Part shown: one piece after another, positions 17,724 to 26,947 of the stretch
How the letters are laid out: each line of letters begins with the position of its first letter
Numbering within the stretch: the first letter of the stretch is position 1
Assembly (NCBI RefSeq): GCF_003075045.1
Contig: NZ_QCZD01000007.1
Location: 1-64,000, forward strand
Source: Maribacter litoralis
GTDB lineage: Bacteria; Bacteroidota; Bacteroidia; Flavobacteriales; Flavobacteriaceae
Direction: 5' to 3'
Length of the DNA: 64,000 nucleotides
Translations under genes and position numbers: made by a program
The notes under the pieces: generated by a model
Told to the model about the DNA's origin: nothing
Databases searched by the model: none
The model's input: the letters and a program-made list of their open reading frames with translations, nothing else

Positions 17724-18917
17724 ATGCCAGGTTTTGAGTTGTTCGGAGAGAAAGAGAAAAGTCAAGTTCAAGATGTTTTAGATTCAGGTGTATTAATGCG
17801 TTACGGTTTTGACGGTATGCGTAACAACCACTGGAAAGCATTGGAACTGGAGGCGGCTTTGACCAAACGAATGGAGTCAAAATATGCGCAATTGGTCAGT
17901 AGTGGTACGGCGGCTTTAACCGTTGCGCTTGCCAGTGCGGGCATCGGGGCAGGAGATGAAGTGATTATGCCCACCTTTACGTTCGTAGCTAGTTTTGAAT
18001 CTATTTTAGCAATTGGTGCCATTCCTATTTTGGTTGATGTTGATGATACATTGACTCTTGATCCCGTTGCTGTTGAGAACGCTATTTCCGATAAGACCAA
18101 AGTTGTTATGCCGGTACATATGTGTGGCTCTATGGCAGATTTAAGTGCGCTTAAAGCTATTTGTGATAAGCATGATCTATTATTATTGGAAGATGCTTGC
18201 CAAGCAATAGGAGGTAGTTTTGAGGGTAAACCTTTGGGAAGTTACGGTGATTTAGGTTGTTTTTCTTTTGATTATGTGAAAACCATTACCTGTGGTGAGG
18301 GTGGTGCGCTTATAACCAATAATGAAGCATATAAAACCAACGCAGATCATTACTCCGATCACGGTCATGACCATGTGGGAAATAATAGAGGTACGGAAAC
18401 ACATCCGTTTTTAGGTTATAATTTCAGAATTTCAGAATTGAATGCCGCTGTAGGTTGCGCACAGATAGAGCGTTTAGATGATTTTTTGGATATTCAACAA
18501 AAGCATTACGGTGTTATTCGAAAAGAATTGGAAACATTACCTAATATTGAATTTAGAAGAGTGCCCAATGGCGGAGTGGAAAATTATTCTTTTATTTCAT
18601 TTTTCTTACCGTCAACAGCAATAGCTAAAAAAGCACATACTGCATTGGGTGAAGCTGGTGTTGATGCTTGTTTTTATTGGTTCGATAACAATTGGCATTA
18701 TTATAAAAAATGGGAGCATTTAATCCAGAAAAAGTCTTTGGGAAAATTGCCTCAAGAAGTTTTAAATCAATTGCCAGATTATACCAAGGCCGACTTCTCC
18801 AAATCGGATGCCTGGATCGGTAGAACCATATCTTGCCTCATTAAATTGAGTTGGACGGATGAACAGGTAGCTGAACGTGCAGCCACCATGAAAGAAGTTC
18901 TGGCAAGATTCGCCTAG
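17724..18917 (+). CDS. DegT/DnrJ/EryC1/StrS-family PLP aminotransferase
   Basis: A 397-residue PLP enzyme of the sugar aminotransferase family. SSGTAALTVALASAGIGAGD binds the cofactor phosphate, LLEDACQAIG carries the aspartate pairing with the pyridine nitrogen, and the lysine in FSFDYVKTITCGEGGA is the Schiff-base residue. A His/Asp-rich insert, DHYSDHGHDHVG, follows. The family transfers amino groups to keto-sugars for surface polysaccharide or antibiotic synthesis. No sugar-biosynthesis genes flank it, so the substrate is unknown. It is convergent with ribB, only four bases apart, with no hairpin between them. Confidence 0.85.
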   Translation: MPGFELFGEKEKSQVQDVLDSGVLMRYGFDGMRNNHWKALELEAALTKRMESKYAQLVSSGTAALTVALASAGIGAGDEVIMPTFTFVASFESILAIGAIPILVDVDDTLTLDPVAVENAISDKTKVVMPVHMCGSMADLSALKAICDKHDLLLLEDACQAIGGSFEGKPLGSYGDLGCFSFDYVKTITCGEGGALITNNEAYKTNADHYSDHGHDHVGNNRGTETHPFLGYNFRISELNAAVGCAQIERLDDFLDIQQKHYGVIRKELETLPNIEFRRVPNGGVENYSFISFFLPSTAIAKKAHTALGEAGVDACFYWFDNNWHYYKKWEHLIQKKSLGKLPQEVLNQLPDYTKADFSKSDAWIGRTISCLIKLSWTDEQVAERAATMKEVLARFA

Positions 18918-18921
18918 TGCT

Positions 18922-20058
18922 TTAGTACGATACGTATTCTATAATTTCTAAACCATAACCTACTATACCTACGCGCTTTGCTTGGGTACTGTTGGTCATA
19001 AGTCTCATTTTGTGAATACCAAGGTCATGCAAAATTTGTGCTCCTATTCCAAAATCCCTATTATCCATTTCAATTTTCGGAGCTTTGTGTACACCTTGTT
19101 TTTGCAGTTTTTTTAATTCCTTCAATCTTGAAAGCAAATTCAAGGATTCTGAATCTTGATTGATAAAGACTATGGCTCCTTTGCCTTCTTCATTAATTTT
19201 CTTGAACATATCTTCCAATTGCTCATCGGGATTGTGGGTCAAGGTGCCCAATATGTCGTTATTGATCAGTGTAGAATTAATTCTTGTTAAAATCTTCTCC
19301 TCTGATGACCACGTGCCTTTTGTAAGGGCGATATGAACATGGTTGTTAGTCGTTTGCTTGTAAGCTCTTAGTCGAAACTCGCCAAAACGTGTTGTGATGT
19401 TGAAATCGGTTTCTTTATTGATTAGACTGTCGTGCTCCATTCTGTAGGCAACTAGGTCTTCAATGGAAACTATTTTCAAGTCAAATTTTTTGGCTACTTC
19501 TACCAATTGAGGTAAACGTGCCATAGTTCCATCTTCATTCATTATCTCTACGATAATTCCTGCAGGTTTTAATCCCGCTAAACGAGCAAAATCAATTGCA
19601 GCTTCTGTATGTCCGGTTCTTCTTAATACACCACCTTCTTTAGCAACCAAAGGAAAAATATGTCCAGGTCTTGCCAAATCATGTGGTTTGGTGCCTGGTT
19701 CGGTCAGAGCAATAACTGTTTTAGAGCGATCACTGGCAGAAATACCTGTGGTTACTCCTTTTCCACGTAAATCAACGGATACCGTGAATGCAGTTTCCAA
19801 AGGGTCAGTATTGGTGCTTACCATCATATGAAGCCCTAAATCTTTACATCTACCTTCGGTAAGAGGGGCGCAAATTAGACCTCTCCCATGTGTAGCCATA
19901 AAATTGACCGTTTCAGGAGTGGCCAATTCAGCCGCAGCTAAAAAATCACCTTCATTTTCACGATTTTCATCATCTACAACGATAATTACCTTTCCTGCAC
20001 GGATATCGGCAATCGCTTCTTCTATAGTGTTCAATTTAATCTTGTTAAGATCTGTCAT
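18922..20058 (-). CDS. ribB: 3,4-dihydroxy-2-butanone 4-phosphate synthase with degenerate GTP cyclohydrolase II domain
   Basis: A 378-residue protein with the length of bifunctional RibBA. Residues 1-205 are an intact DHBP synthase (DDENRENEGD, ATHGRGLIC, GVTTGISASDR, RPGHIFPL, RRTGHTEAA), which makes the four-carbon unit of riboflavin from ribulose 5-phosphate. The C-terminal GTP cyclohydrolase II-like domain keeps the DFGIGAQILHDLG core. It has lost all three zinc cysteines: the ECLTGD position reads TLINND, and the RCDCG position reads THNPD. The arginine-rich catalytic loop is also gone. GCHII activity is therefore unlikely and must come from another gene. It is last in the tpx-to-ribB operon, two bases after lptF. 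Confidence 0.88.
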   Translation of the reverse strand: MTDLNKIKLNTIEEAIADIRAGKVIIVVDDENRENEGDFLAAAELATPETVNFMATHGRGLICAPLTEGRCKDLGLHMMVSTNTDPLETAFTVSVDLRGKGVTTGISASDRSKTVIALTEPGTKPHDLARPGHIFPLVAKEGGVLRRTGHTEAAIDFARLAGLKPAGIIVEIMNEDGTMARLPQLVEVAKKFDLKIVSIEDLVAYRMEHDSLINKETDFNITTRFGEFRLRAYKQTTNNHVHIALTKGTWSSEEKILTRINSTLINNDILGTLTHNPDEQLEDMFKKINEEGKGAIVFINQDSESLNLLSRLKELKKLQKQGVHKAPKIEMDNRDFGIGAQILHDLGIHKMRLMTNSTQAKRVGIVGYGLEIIEYVSY

Positions 20059-20060
20059 GG

Positions 20061-21569
20061 TTAAGAATCAGATTTGTCTTTTTTCTTGAATATCTTTTTG
20101 AAGAAATCGGCTATGAAACCAAAATCCATCATTCCTTTATCTTCGGTAGCTCTTTTTGTGAGATAAACACCTAATGGTAACATGATCAATGTTGAAAGCC
20201 AAGCACCTAACATTGGGTGTATGTTGCCTTCTTTAGCATAATTTCCGGCGAATACACCAATGAAATAATAAATTAGGAAGAGGACAATGGCAATAACCAT
20301 AGGTAAACCTAAGCCTCCTTTTCTTATAATTGCCCCAAGTGGTGCCCCAACAAAGAATAATATGATACAAGAAAATGCCAATGCATATTTGTTGTGCAAA
20401 GACAAAATATGCATGTTGTAAATTTTGTATCGCTTCTGTAGTTCTTCTTTTTTTCCGCTAACGGTTCCTAGAATACTGCTCGTTGCATTTTTGGCACTGC
20501 TTAATATTTGTATCTGTTGCCAATCTGGGAACATTACTAAAAAATTATCGGTAATAGAATCTTGTAGTGCGGTATTCTTTAGTGCTTTTGCGGCCTTGGT
20601 TTCTATTATAGAGTCCTTTTTTCTAACCATGTCAGATTTGGTAGAATCTTTGTTTTTTTGCACTAAAGGAGAAAACATACCTGTTCTACCTTCTATATTT
20701 TTTGAGAATGCTCTAACAATTCTAAAATTATCGCCACGTAAAGAATCTATATCTTTTGTAAGACGAGAAATGTTCTTCATTTTATCTGTACTGATATCTC
20801 TTTCTTCCTCAAGCTCATCGTTGTTAATTTCAGGAATCTCGATATTCATGGTGTAAGTATCAAAATCTGCCTGCGCAAAAGGAAACTTCATTTTAGTATT
20901 GCTACTTTTTGTTTGTACGTCTTCATACAAGTGCCCATCCTTTAAAACCAACTGTATAATGTCAGAATCCTCACTACTGATCAACTCACCGGTCTTAGAT
21001 TTGATGACCCTAGTATTGATGTTGTTTGCAGATTTTGTGTGAATGATTACGTTCTTAAGAAAGCGGTCATTTTCACCATATTTTTCATCGACCTTAATGT
21101 TCATTCCTTCAAAATCGCTGAAAACTCCTTCGGCAACCACGGCAGCAGGTTTAACCTTGGCAATATTTCTACGAAGGTTGTAAATTTTGCGCTGAGACAA
21201 GGGTATTACGTTATTGGCAAAGAAAAAAGTGACTCCGCCCAAAATAGTAACGAATATGATCAAACTGAGCATGGAGCGCTGAAGTGAAATACCGGAGGCT
21301 TTCATGGCAGCGAATTCATAATTCTCTGCAATAGATCCAAAAGTAAGTATGGATGATAAAAGTACTGTAAGCGGTAGTACCTTTTCGGTAAGATCGGGCA
21401 TTAGGTAAAATAGAAACTTACCTATAATTACAATATCAAGACCTTTACCGGCAAGATCATCAATAAAAAGCCAAATCGTTTGAAATATGAAAATGAACAT
21501 CAATATTACAAACGAACTGACAAAATTAAAGACGAACCTTGATAGGATATATCGGTCTAGTATTCTCAA
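20061..21569 (-). CDS. LptF/LptG-family LPS export permease
   Basis: A 502-residue inner-membrane protein of the YjgP/YjgQ family. It starts with the typical MRILDRYILSRFVFNFVSSF, has three N-terminal membrane helices, a large periplasmic domain (about 130-370) extended relative to E. coli by a charged linker, and three C-terminal helices (ALAFSCIILFFVGAPLGAII...). LptF and LptG form the channel partner of LptB that extracts lipopolysaccharide from the inner membrane. Which of the two this is cannot be told. It lies between lolA (5 bases) and ribB (2 bases) in a tight operon, so envelope biogenesis is the operon theme. Confidence 0.88.
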   Translation of the reverse strand: MRILDRYILSRFVFNFVSSFVILMFIFIFQTIWLFIDDLAGKGLDIVIIGKFLFYLMPDLTEKVLPLTVLLSSILTFGSIAENYEFAAMKASGISLQRSMLSLIIFVTILGGVTFFFANNVIPLSQRKIYNLRRNIAKVKPAAVVAEGVFSDFEGMNIKVDEKYGENDRFLKNVIIHTKSANNINTRVIKSKTGELISSEDSDIIQLVLKDGHLYEDVQTKSSNTKMKFPFAQADFDTYTMNIEIPEINNDELEEERDISTDKMKNISRLTKDIDSLRGDNFRIVRAFSKNIEGRTGMFSPLVQKNKDSTKSDMVRKKDSIIETKAAKALKNTALQDSITDNFLVMFPDWQQIQILSSAKNATSSILGTVSGKKEELQKRYKIYNMHILSLHNKYALAFSCIILFFVGAPLGAIIRKGGLGLPMVIAIVLFLIYYFIGVFAGNYAKEGNIHPMLGAWLSTLIMLPLGVYLTKRATEDKGMMDFGFIADFFKKIFKKKDKSDS

Positions 21570-21574
21570 TAGTT

Positions 21575-22219
21575 CTAGTTTCTTATAATGAAATAGCCTT
21601 CATCTTTATATTTAGCTTCGTCAAAAGTAAATAAGGTTTTGGACAAATCTTGATCTGTTTTAAAAGAATTAACAGTGATGGTTGTCTTAGTACCATTTTT
21701 TCCGGTCTCGATTAATTTGTAAATATGCTTGGTGCCCATGTCGATACCCAGTAATCTAGATTTGATTTCGGTATCTGAATCAATTGGGGTCAATTTTACA
21801 TATTGTATTTTTCTACCTTGTACGTTCTGTAAAATATCCCATGCATAGTTGTGGCCTTCTTTATAAAAAGTCAACATTTTAGAAGGGGTCATGGCGTTTT
21901 CGTCGTCTGACTTGTCTTCTATGGTTACTTCTTCATTTTCTGGTACGATGGTGTACACTTTATTACCGTCAAAAATTTGTTGAGAACCTAAATAATTGAA
22001 CATGTACTTGTTACCTGCAAGCGTTACATCGCCTCTGGTTTCTTGATTGATACCTGCTTCTGCATTCTTTAAATCGAATTTAAAGTCTACAAAAATATTG
22101 TCATAACTCTGTACTTTGTTGTAAACTTCATCAAGCAAACCTTTTGCCTTATCCGATCCCTGTGCATTTACAAATGCTGCAGATAACATAACCGTTAATA
22201 CAATAATAATTTTCTTCAT
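21575..22219 (-). CDS. lolA: Outer-membrane lipoprotein carrier protein LolA
   Basis: The start is placed at the ATG at 22219, which gives a standard signal peptide (MKKIIIVLTVMLSAAFVNAQG) and 214 residues. ATG 22240 would overlap the ftsK end, and TTG 22264 would bury the signal. The mature protein has the LolA half-barrel pattern (VYNKVQSYDNIFVDFKFDL, DGNKVYTIVPENEEVTI, LTFYKEGHNYAWDI). It carries lipoproteins across the periplasm to the outer membrane. It lies directly after ftsK, an order known from other bacteria. Confidence 0.85.
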   Translation of the reverse strand: MKKIIIVLTVMLSAAFVNAQGSDKAKGLLDEVYNKVQSYDNIFVDFKFDLKNAEAGINQETRGDVTLAGNKYMFNYLGSQQIFDGNKVYTIVPENEEVTIEDKSDDENAMTPSKMLTFYKEGHNYAWDILQNVQGRKIQYVKLTPIDSDTEIKSRLLGIDMGTKHIYKLIETGKNGTKTTITVNSFKTDQDLSKTLFTFDEAKYKDEGYFIIRN

Positions 22220-22232
22220 TTCTTTTATAATA

Positions 22233-24611
22233 TTATTCATTATCCAATATTTGTTGAAGGGCAACCATGTCAGCTACATATACTTGTCTGGCTTTACTAC
22301 CTTCAAAAGGACCTACAATTCCTGCTGCTTCTAATTGATCAATAATTCTACCGGCTCTGTTATAGCCTAACTTTAATTTACGTTGAATTAAAGAAGCTGA
22401 ACCTTGTTGTGCAATTACAATAACTTCAGCAGCTTCACGGAACTTAGAATCCCTTTCAGACACGTTATTATCAAGACTCGTGCCAGAATCCTCGCCAACA
22501 TACTCAGGTAGTTCATGAGCATCTGGATAAGCTCTCTGACTACCAATGAATTCAACAATTTTGGCAACTTCTGGTGTATCTACAAAAGCACATTGAATAC
22601 GGGTGACATCATTACCTTGTGTAAATAACATGTCACCTCTACCGATCAACTGGTCTGCACCAGCGGTATCAAGAATAGTTCTAGAATCTATTTTAGAAGT
22701 TACCCTAAACGCCAACCTCGCAGGGAAGTTAGCTTTTATAATACCTGTAATTACGTTTACCGATGGTCTTTGCGTTGCAATGATCAAATGTATACCAATC
22801 GCCCTTGCCAATTGTGCTAACCTTGCTACTGGTGTTTCAACTTCTTTACCGGCGGTCATGATCAAATCGGCAAACTCATCTATGACCAGTACGATATAAG
22901 GCAAGAATTTATGACCGTCATTCGGATTCAGTTTTCTAGCTTTAAACTTGGTATTGTATTCCTTTAAGTTACGAACCATCGCCAATTTCAATAGTTCGTA
23001 CCTGTTGTCCATTTCTATACAAAGGGAATTCAATGTGTGGATAACCTTTGTATTGTCGGTAATAATAGCTTCTTCCGAATCTGGAAGCTTAGCCAAGAAA
23101 TGACGTTCTATTTTATTATAAAGCGTAAGTTCTACCTTCTTGGGGTCAACCAAAATAAATTTAACCTCTGCCGGATGTCTTTTGTATAATAACGAAGTCA
23201 ATACGGCATTTAAACCTACGGACTTACCTTGGCCTGTTGCACCTGCCATTAACAAGTGAGGCATTTTTGCCAAATCCACAACAAAAGTTTCGTTGCTAAT
23301 GGTCTTACCAAATGCAATTGGCAATTCCATTTCAGCTTTCTGAAACTTGCTCGAAGCAATTACGGAACGCATAGAAACTATGGTAGAATTTTTATTTGGT
23401 ACTTCTATACCTATAGTACCTTTTCCTGGAATAGGTGCAATGATACGTATACCCAAGGCTGCCAATGATAATGCAATGTCATCCTCAAGATTTTTTATTT
23501 TACTTATTCTAACCCCTGCTTCCGGTACTATTTCATAAAGGGTTACCGTAGGGCCAATGGTTGCCTTAATTTGGGCAATACCAATCTTGTAGTTTTTAAG
23601 CGTCTCTACAATTCTATTCTTGTTTTCCTCTAATTCTTCTTGATTAATGGTAATACCACCAGTGGTGCCATGTTGGTCAAGAAGATCTATGTGAGGAAAT
23701 TTATAGTTGCCTAACTCTAGAGTAGGGTCAAACTCACCAAAATCGTCTACTAATTTGTTGGCAAGAACATCTACTTCTTCTGGTTCTTCTATAACTTGTT
23801 CAACCTCCATAGCCAAGGTTTCTTCCGGCTCAGGCTCTGGTACGGTGACTTCAAAATCTTTCGCTTTCTCCTCTTTTTCCAAATGAGGAATCTCTGTTTT
23901 ATGTGTATAGGTGTCAACCACCACCGGAGCTTCTTCCTCTAGGGAGGTGGATAAAATATCCTCTTGTTCTTTCTTCTTGTTCGCTTTGCGTTCTTGGTTT
24001 GCTTTGAATTCTGTGGAAATAGCTTCTTTTCTTGATTTAAAGAATGATGAAATACCTTCGGGAGTAACATCGAACAATTTTACTAAAATGAAAATGAGTC
24101 CGAATACCAATAATAGTAATACACCGATCTTACCAGCATAATCTTGTAAAAAGTCGTTCATTTCAAACCCTACCAATCCCCCTAATAACGGACTAGTGGT
24201 TGCAAAGAACCCTAACGCTATAGAAATCCAAATTACGAAAAGTAAACCCCAGATCCATTTTTTTAGCAAAGCCTTTAATGGTAGACCAAGAAAAAGGTAA
24301 ATACCGGTTAAGCACACTAAAAATGGAAATATAAGCGACGCAACACCAAAACCTCTATACATGAAAAAGTGGCTAATGCTTGCGCCAAATTTGTTAAGCA
24401 GGTTTTTGGCAAGTTCGTTTCTGTCCTTGAATTCAGACAATAGGCTCTGATCGTCTTGCCAGTTAAAGTAAAACGATATAAAAGAAAAAAATAGCGCAAT
24501 ACTAAATAGCATGAGCAAACTACCCAAAATAATTTTATTCTGTTTGGATAATTTAAACGGTGTGCGCTTTTTAGTAGGTTTTGGCTTTGATTTAGATGCC
24601 TTTTTTGCCAT
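22233..24611 (-). CDS. ftsK: DNA translocase FtsK/SpoIIIE
   Basis: A 792-residue protein. Four N-terminal membrane helices (about 27-180) are followed by an acidic, low-complexity linker (about 200-300) rich in Glu and Pro. The motor has Walker A GATGQGKSVGLNAVL (about 455), Walker B PYIVLVIDEFADLIM (about 565), then a winged-helix gamma domain (SLIQRKLKLGYNRAGRIIDQL) that reads KOPS-type sequences. It pumps chromosome ends through the closing septum for dimer resolution. The linker is short compared with E. coli, as is usual in this phylum. The lolA start lies within its last codons or just after them. Confidence 0.93.
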   Translation of the reverse strand: MAKKASKSKPKPTKKRTPFKLSKQNKIILGSLLMLFSIALFFSFISFYFNWQDDQSLLSEFKDRNELAKNLLNKFGASISHFFMYRGFGVASLIFPFLVCLTGIYLFLGLPLKALLKKWIWGLLFVIWISIALGFFATTSPLLGGLVGFEMNDFLQDYAGKIGVLLLLVFGLIFILVKLFDVTPEGISSFFKSRKEAISTEFKANQERKANKKKEQEDILSTSLEEEAPVVVDTYTHKTEIPHLEKEEKAKDFEVTVPEPEPEETLAMEVEQVIEEPEEVDVLANKLVDDFGEFDPTLELGNYKFPHIDLLDQHGTTGGITINQEELEENKNRIVETLKNYKIGIAQIKATIGPTVTLYEIVPEAGVRISKIKNLEDDIALSLAALGIRIIAPIPGKGTIGIEVPNKNSTIVSMRSVIASSKFQKAEMELPIAFGKTISNETFVVDLAKMPHLLMAGATGQGKSVGLNAVLTSLLYKRHPAEVKFILVDPKKVELTLYNKIERHFLAKLPDSEEAIITDNTKVIHTLNSLCIEMDNRYELLKLAMVRNLKEYNTKFKARKLNPNDGHKFLPYIVLVIDEFADLIMTAGKEVETPVARLAQLARAIGIHLIIATQRPSVNVITGIIKANFPARLAFRVTSKIDSRTILDTAGADQLIGRGDMLFTQGNDVTRIQCAFVDTPEVAKIVEFIGSQRAYPDAHELPEYVGEDSGTSLDNNVSERDSKFREAAEVIVIAQQGSASLIQRKLKLGYNRAGRIIDQLEAAGIVGPFEGSKARQVYVADMVALQQILDNE

Positions 24612-24674
24612 TAAAACTTAATTCTGGTGCTAAATTACAAATTTACGATGAGCTATGGGAAACAATGAACTTAC

Positions 24675-25040
24675 CTAAAATATCTTTGGTAAATATATAA
24701 TGAGACCTATTATGGTCGATGCAATGGAAACCAGCATAACTGCACCCGCAGAAATATCTTTAATGAAACCGATTTTCAAATCAAATTCGGGCTGAATATA
24801 ATCTGCGATTTTTTCTACAGCGGTATTCATTCCTTCAATTCCCAAGACAAGCGCTATTGCAAATATTTGAAGAATCCATTCTGTGCTTGAAATATCAAAG
24901 TAAAAACCAGCGGCGGTCATCACAATAGCAATGAATACCTGAATTTTAATACTTGCTTCGGTTCGTATTAAAAGTATGGCTCCCTTAAAAGCAAAACCAA
25001 CACTTTTAATACGATTGACCAAAAAAGATTCTTTGGGCAT
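24675..25040 (-). CDS. dgkA: Diacylglycerol kinase family protein (DgkA-like)
   Basis: A 121-residue integral membrane kinase of the small prokaryotic DAGK family. It has an N-terminal amphipathic helix (VNRIKSVGFAFKGAILLIRTEASIKIQ) and three membrane helices. The signature EGMNTAVEKIADY holds the conserved glutamate/asparagine of the active site. It phosphorylates diacylglycerol or undecaprenol. DgkA and UdpK types cannot be separated from sequence alone. It lies 14 bases after tpx and 63 bases before ftsK in the same run. Confidence 0.85.
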   Translation of the reverse strand: MPKESFLVNRIKSVGFAFKGAILLIRTEASIKIQVFIAIVMTAAGFYFDISSTEWILQIFAIALVLGIEGMNTAVEKIADYIQPEFDLKIGFIKDISAGAVMLVSIASTIIGLIIYLPKIF

Positions 25041-25054
25041 GAGTTTTTTTATTA

Positions 25055-25558
25055 TTAGTTCATCAATGCCTCTAATGCTGCTTTGTAATTAGGCTCTTCT
25101 GTAGTTTCGGCAATTTGTTCAGAATATAGAACACTTCCTTTTTCATCAACAACAACTACTGCTCTGGATAATAATGGAGCTAAAGGACCATCAGAAAATG
25201 CTACATTATATCCTTTACCGAAATTACCATCTTTAAAATCGGAAAGCATTTCTACATTTTCGATGCCTTCTGCACCACAAAATCTTGCCTGAGCAAATGG
25301 TAGATCTTTTGAAATACAAAGCACTATGGTGTTGTCCAATTCAGCAGCTTCTTGGTTGAATTGACGAACAGATTGTGCACAAGTACCTGTATCTACACTT
25401 GGAAAAATATTTAAAACTACTCTTGAGCCTTCGTAATCAGAAAGTTTTACGGTAGATAAGTCATTCTTAGTTAATTCAAATTCCGGAGCCTTTTCACCAT
25501 CGGCTGGTAAAGTTCCTAATGTGTGTATTTCGTTTCCTTTTAATGTAACCGAAGCCAT
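25055..25558 (-). CDS. tpx: Thiol peroxidase (atypical 2-Cys peroxiredoxin)
   Basis: A 167-residue Tpx. The peroxidatic cysteine is in SVDTGTCAQSVRQFN (about residue 60) with the conserved Thr and Arg of the active site, and the resolving cysteine is in PFAQARFCG (about 95). It reduces hydrogen and lipid peroxides using thioredoxin. It heads the tpx-dgkA-ftsK-lolA-lptF-ribB run. The hairpin at 25634-25661 separates it from the upstream redox genes. Confidence 0.92.
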   Translation of the reverse strand: MASVTLKGNEIHTLGTLPADGEKAPEFELTKNDLSTVKLSDYEGSRVVLNIFPSVDTGTCAQSVRQFNQEAAELDNTIVLCISKDLPFAQARFCGAEGIENVEMLSDFKDGNFGKGYNVAFSDGPLAPLLSRAVVVVDEKGSVLYSEQIAETTEEPNYKAALEALMN

Positions 25559-25633
25559 AACTTTTGTCTTTTTATAATTGAGATTGTGAAATTATAAAAT
25601 ATAAAGTTGAAACAGGTGGGAATATTATAAAAA

Positions 25634-25661
25634 AAAGTCCTTTCATAAACGAAAGGACTTT
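25634..25661 (-). terminator. Rho-independent terminator after the thioredoxin/DUF6952-like pair
   Basis: AAAGTCCTTTC and GAAAGGACTTT form a perfect 11-bp stem with a 6-base loop. On the - strand it continues into TTTTTTATAATATT. It ends the transcript from 26233 and isolates tpx. Confidence 0.8.
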
Positions 25662-25680
25662 AAATTTTTTTTAAAAGCTT

Positions 25681-25938
25681 CTATTGGTCTATGGAGCCTA
25701 AAACACGCTTCATAAACTGATTCATAGCATCTTTTTTTGGCGTGCCCTCTTGTATGCTGTTTGAAACTTCTATGGCACCGTACATATTTGAAATAAGTTC
25801 GCCGATCACATCTAGTTCTTCATCTTTTAAAGAAGGTAACTCGGTTAACGCTTCTAAAGTTTCAATAGTCTCTAGAACGAAATCGCTATCTTTTTCTTCA
25901 ATAAACTCTGTCAGTAATTTAATTATGGGTAATCTCAC
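25681..25938 (-). CDS. Small conserved protein (DUF6952-like)
   Basis: An 85-residue acidic, all-helical protein without signal or cysteine (LLTEFIEEKDSDFVLETIETLEAL..., ISNMYGAIEVSNSIQEGTPK). It starts inside the thioredoxin gene with a 20-base overlap, so the two are translationally coupled. From memory it resembles DUF6952, a family seen next to thioredoxins in Flavobacteriia; that name needs a profile search. Coupling suggests a partner or adaptor of the redox protein. No reaction can be proposed. Confidence 0.6.
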   Translation of the reverse strand: MRLPIIKLLTEFIEEKDSDFVLETIETLEALTELPSLKDEELDVIGELISNMYGAIEVSNSIQEGTPKKDAMNQFMKRVLGSIDQ

Positions 25939-26233
25939 CGATCAAATCTTTTAATAGGTCATGCTTATTCGTCTGTACCTGATTTTTTAATTTACCTGAC
26001 TCAAAAGAAGCGAACGTAGGTAAGTTGCTTACATCTGCCAGCTTTCTAGATTCAGGGAATTTCTCTGCATCTGCCAATACGAAAGTTATGTTTTCGTTCT
26101 GTGAAGCTTCTTTTTTGAATTTTGGCTTCATGATTCTGCAGTTGCCACACCATGTAGCGGAATATTGTACTACAACGTTAGGGTTGTTGTCAATAATTTC
26201 CTGTAAATTATCTTGTTCTAATTCTAATAACAT
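25919..26233 (-). CDS. Thioredoxin-family protein (CGNC active site)
   Basis: A 104-residue cytosolic thioredoxin fold. The active site is WCGNC (about 29-33), a variant of the usual WCGPC that should change the redox potential. The cis-proline is in LPTFASF (about 76). It lies downstream of a 2-Cys peroxiredoxin and is coupled to a small conserved gene, so it may be the dedicated reductant of that peroxiredoxin. General thioredoxin function is also possible. Confidence 0.85.
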   Translation of the reverse strand: MLLELEQDNLQEIIDNNPNVVVQYSATWCGNCRIMKPKFKKEASQNENITFVLADAEKFPESRKLADVSNLPTFASFESGKLKNQVQTNKHDLLKDLIGEITHN

Positions 26234-26258
26234 AGCTTAGTTATTTAAAGATTAATAA

Positions 26259-26291
26259 AATGAACATGAAGTTCTAAACTTCATGTTCATT
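26259..26291 (-). terminator. Hairpin between the peroxiredoxin and thioredoxin genes
   Basis: AATGAACATGAAG and CTTCATGTTCATT form a perfect 13-bp stem with a 7-base loop. The U-run on the - strand is poor (CATTTTATTAATC), so it may act as a partial terminator or an mRNA 3'-end stabiliser that lets some transcripts continue into the thioredoxin gene. Confidence 0.5.
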
Positions 26292-26302
26292 GAAAATTAG
26301 TA

Positions 26303-26947
26303 TTAGTTAGCGTGAGCAGAAAGGTAACTTGCAACACCGTCTCTATTTGCAGACATTGCTTCTTTACCTTCTTCCCAGTTTGCAGGACAAACCTCACCTT
26401 TTTCCTGTACATGAGTTAAAGCATCTACCAAACGTAAATACTCACCAACATTTCTACCTAAAGGCATATTGTTTATGCTTTCGTGTTGTACAACACCTTC
26501 TTCATCAATAATGTATGTTGCTCTGTAAGTAACGTTGTCACCTTCAACTTGTACAGTTTCGGTTTCTTCGTCGTAAACTTCGTTTTGGATATCCAATATT
26601 CCTAAAACGCTAGATAAGTTGCGGTTGCTATCTGCTAAAATTGGGTAAGTAACACCTTCAATACCACCGTTATCCTTATCTGTGCTTAACCATGCGAAGT
26701 GTACTTCTGGAGTATCGCAAGATGCACCAATTACAATCGTATTTCTCTTTTCAAATTCGCCTAAAGCTGCTTGAAATGCATGTAACTCTGTAGGGCAAAC
26801 AAAAGTGAAATCTTTTGGGTACCAGAAAAGAACCACTTTTTTATTATTTTTTTGAGCTTCTTCTAAAACATTAAGTTTAAAAGTATCGCCCATGTCGTTC
26901 ATTGCGTTAACACTAATGTTTGGGAATTTCTTTCCTACAAATGCCAT
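26303..26947 (-). CDS. 2-Cys peroxiredoxin (AhpC/Prx1 type)
   Basis: A 214-residue typical 2-Cys peroxiredoxin. The peroxidatic cysteine is in FTFVCPTELHAF (about 50) and the resolving cysteine in EVCPANW (about 181). GASCDTPEVHFAW and a YIIDEEGVVQHESIN strand follow the family pattern. It reduces hydrogen and organic peroxides; the reductant is likely the CGNC thioredoxin downstream. No ahpF is present in the window. Downstream genes lie 69 bases away across a hairpin. Confidence 0.9.
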   Translation of the reverse strand: MAFVGKKFPNISVNAMNDMGDTFKLNVLEEAQKNNKKVVLFWYPKDFTFVCPTELHAFQAALGEFEKRNTIVIGASCDTPEVHFAWLSTDKDNGGIEGVTYPILADSNRNLSSVLGILDIQNEVYDEETETVQVEGDNVTYRATYIIDEEGVVQHESINNMPLGRNVGEYLRLVDALTHVQEKGEVCPANWEEGKEAMSANRDGVASYLSAHAN

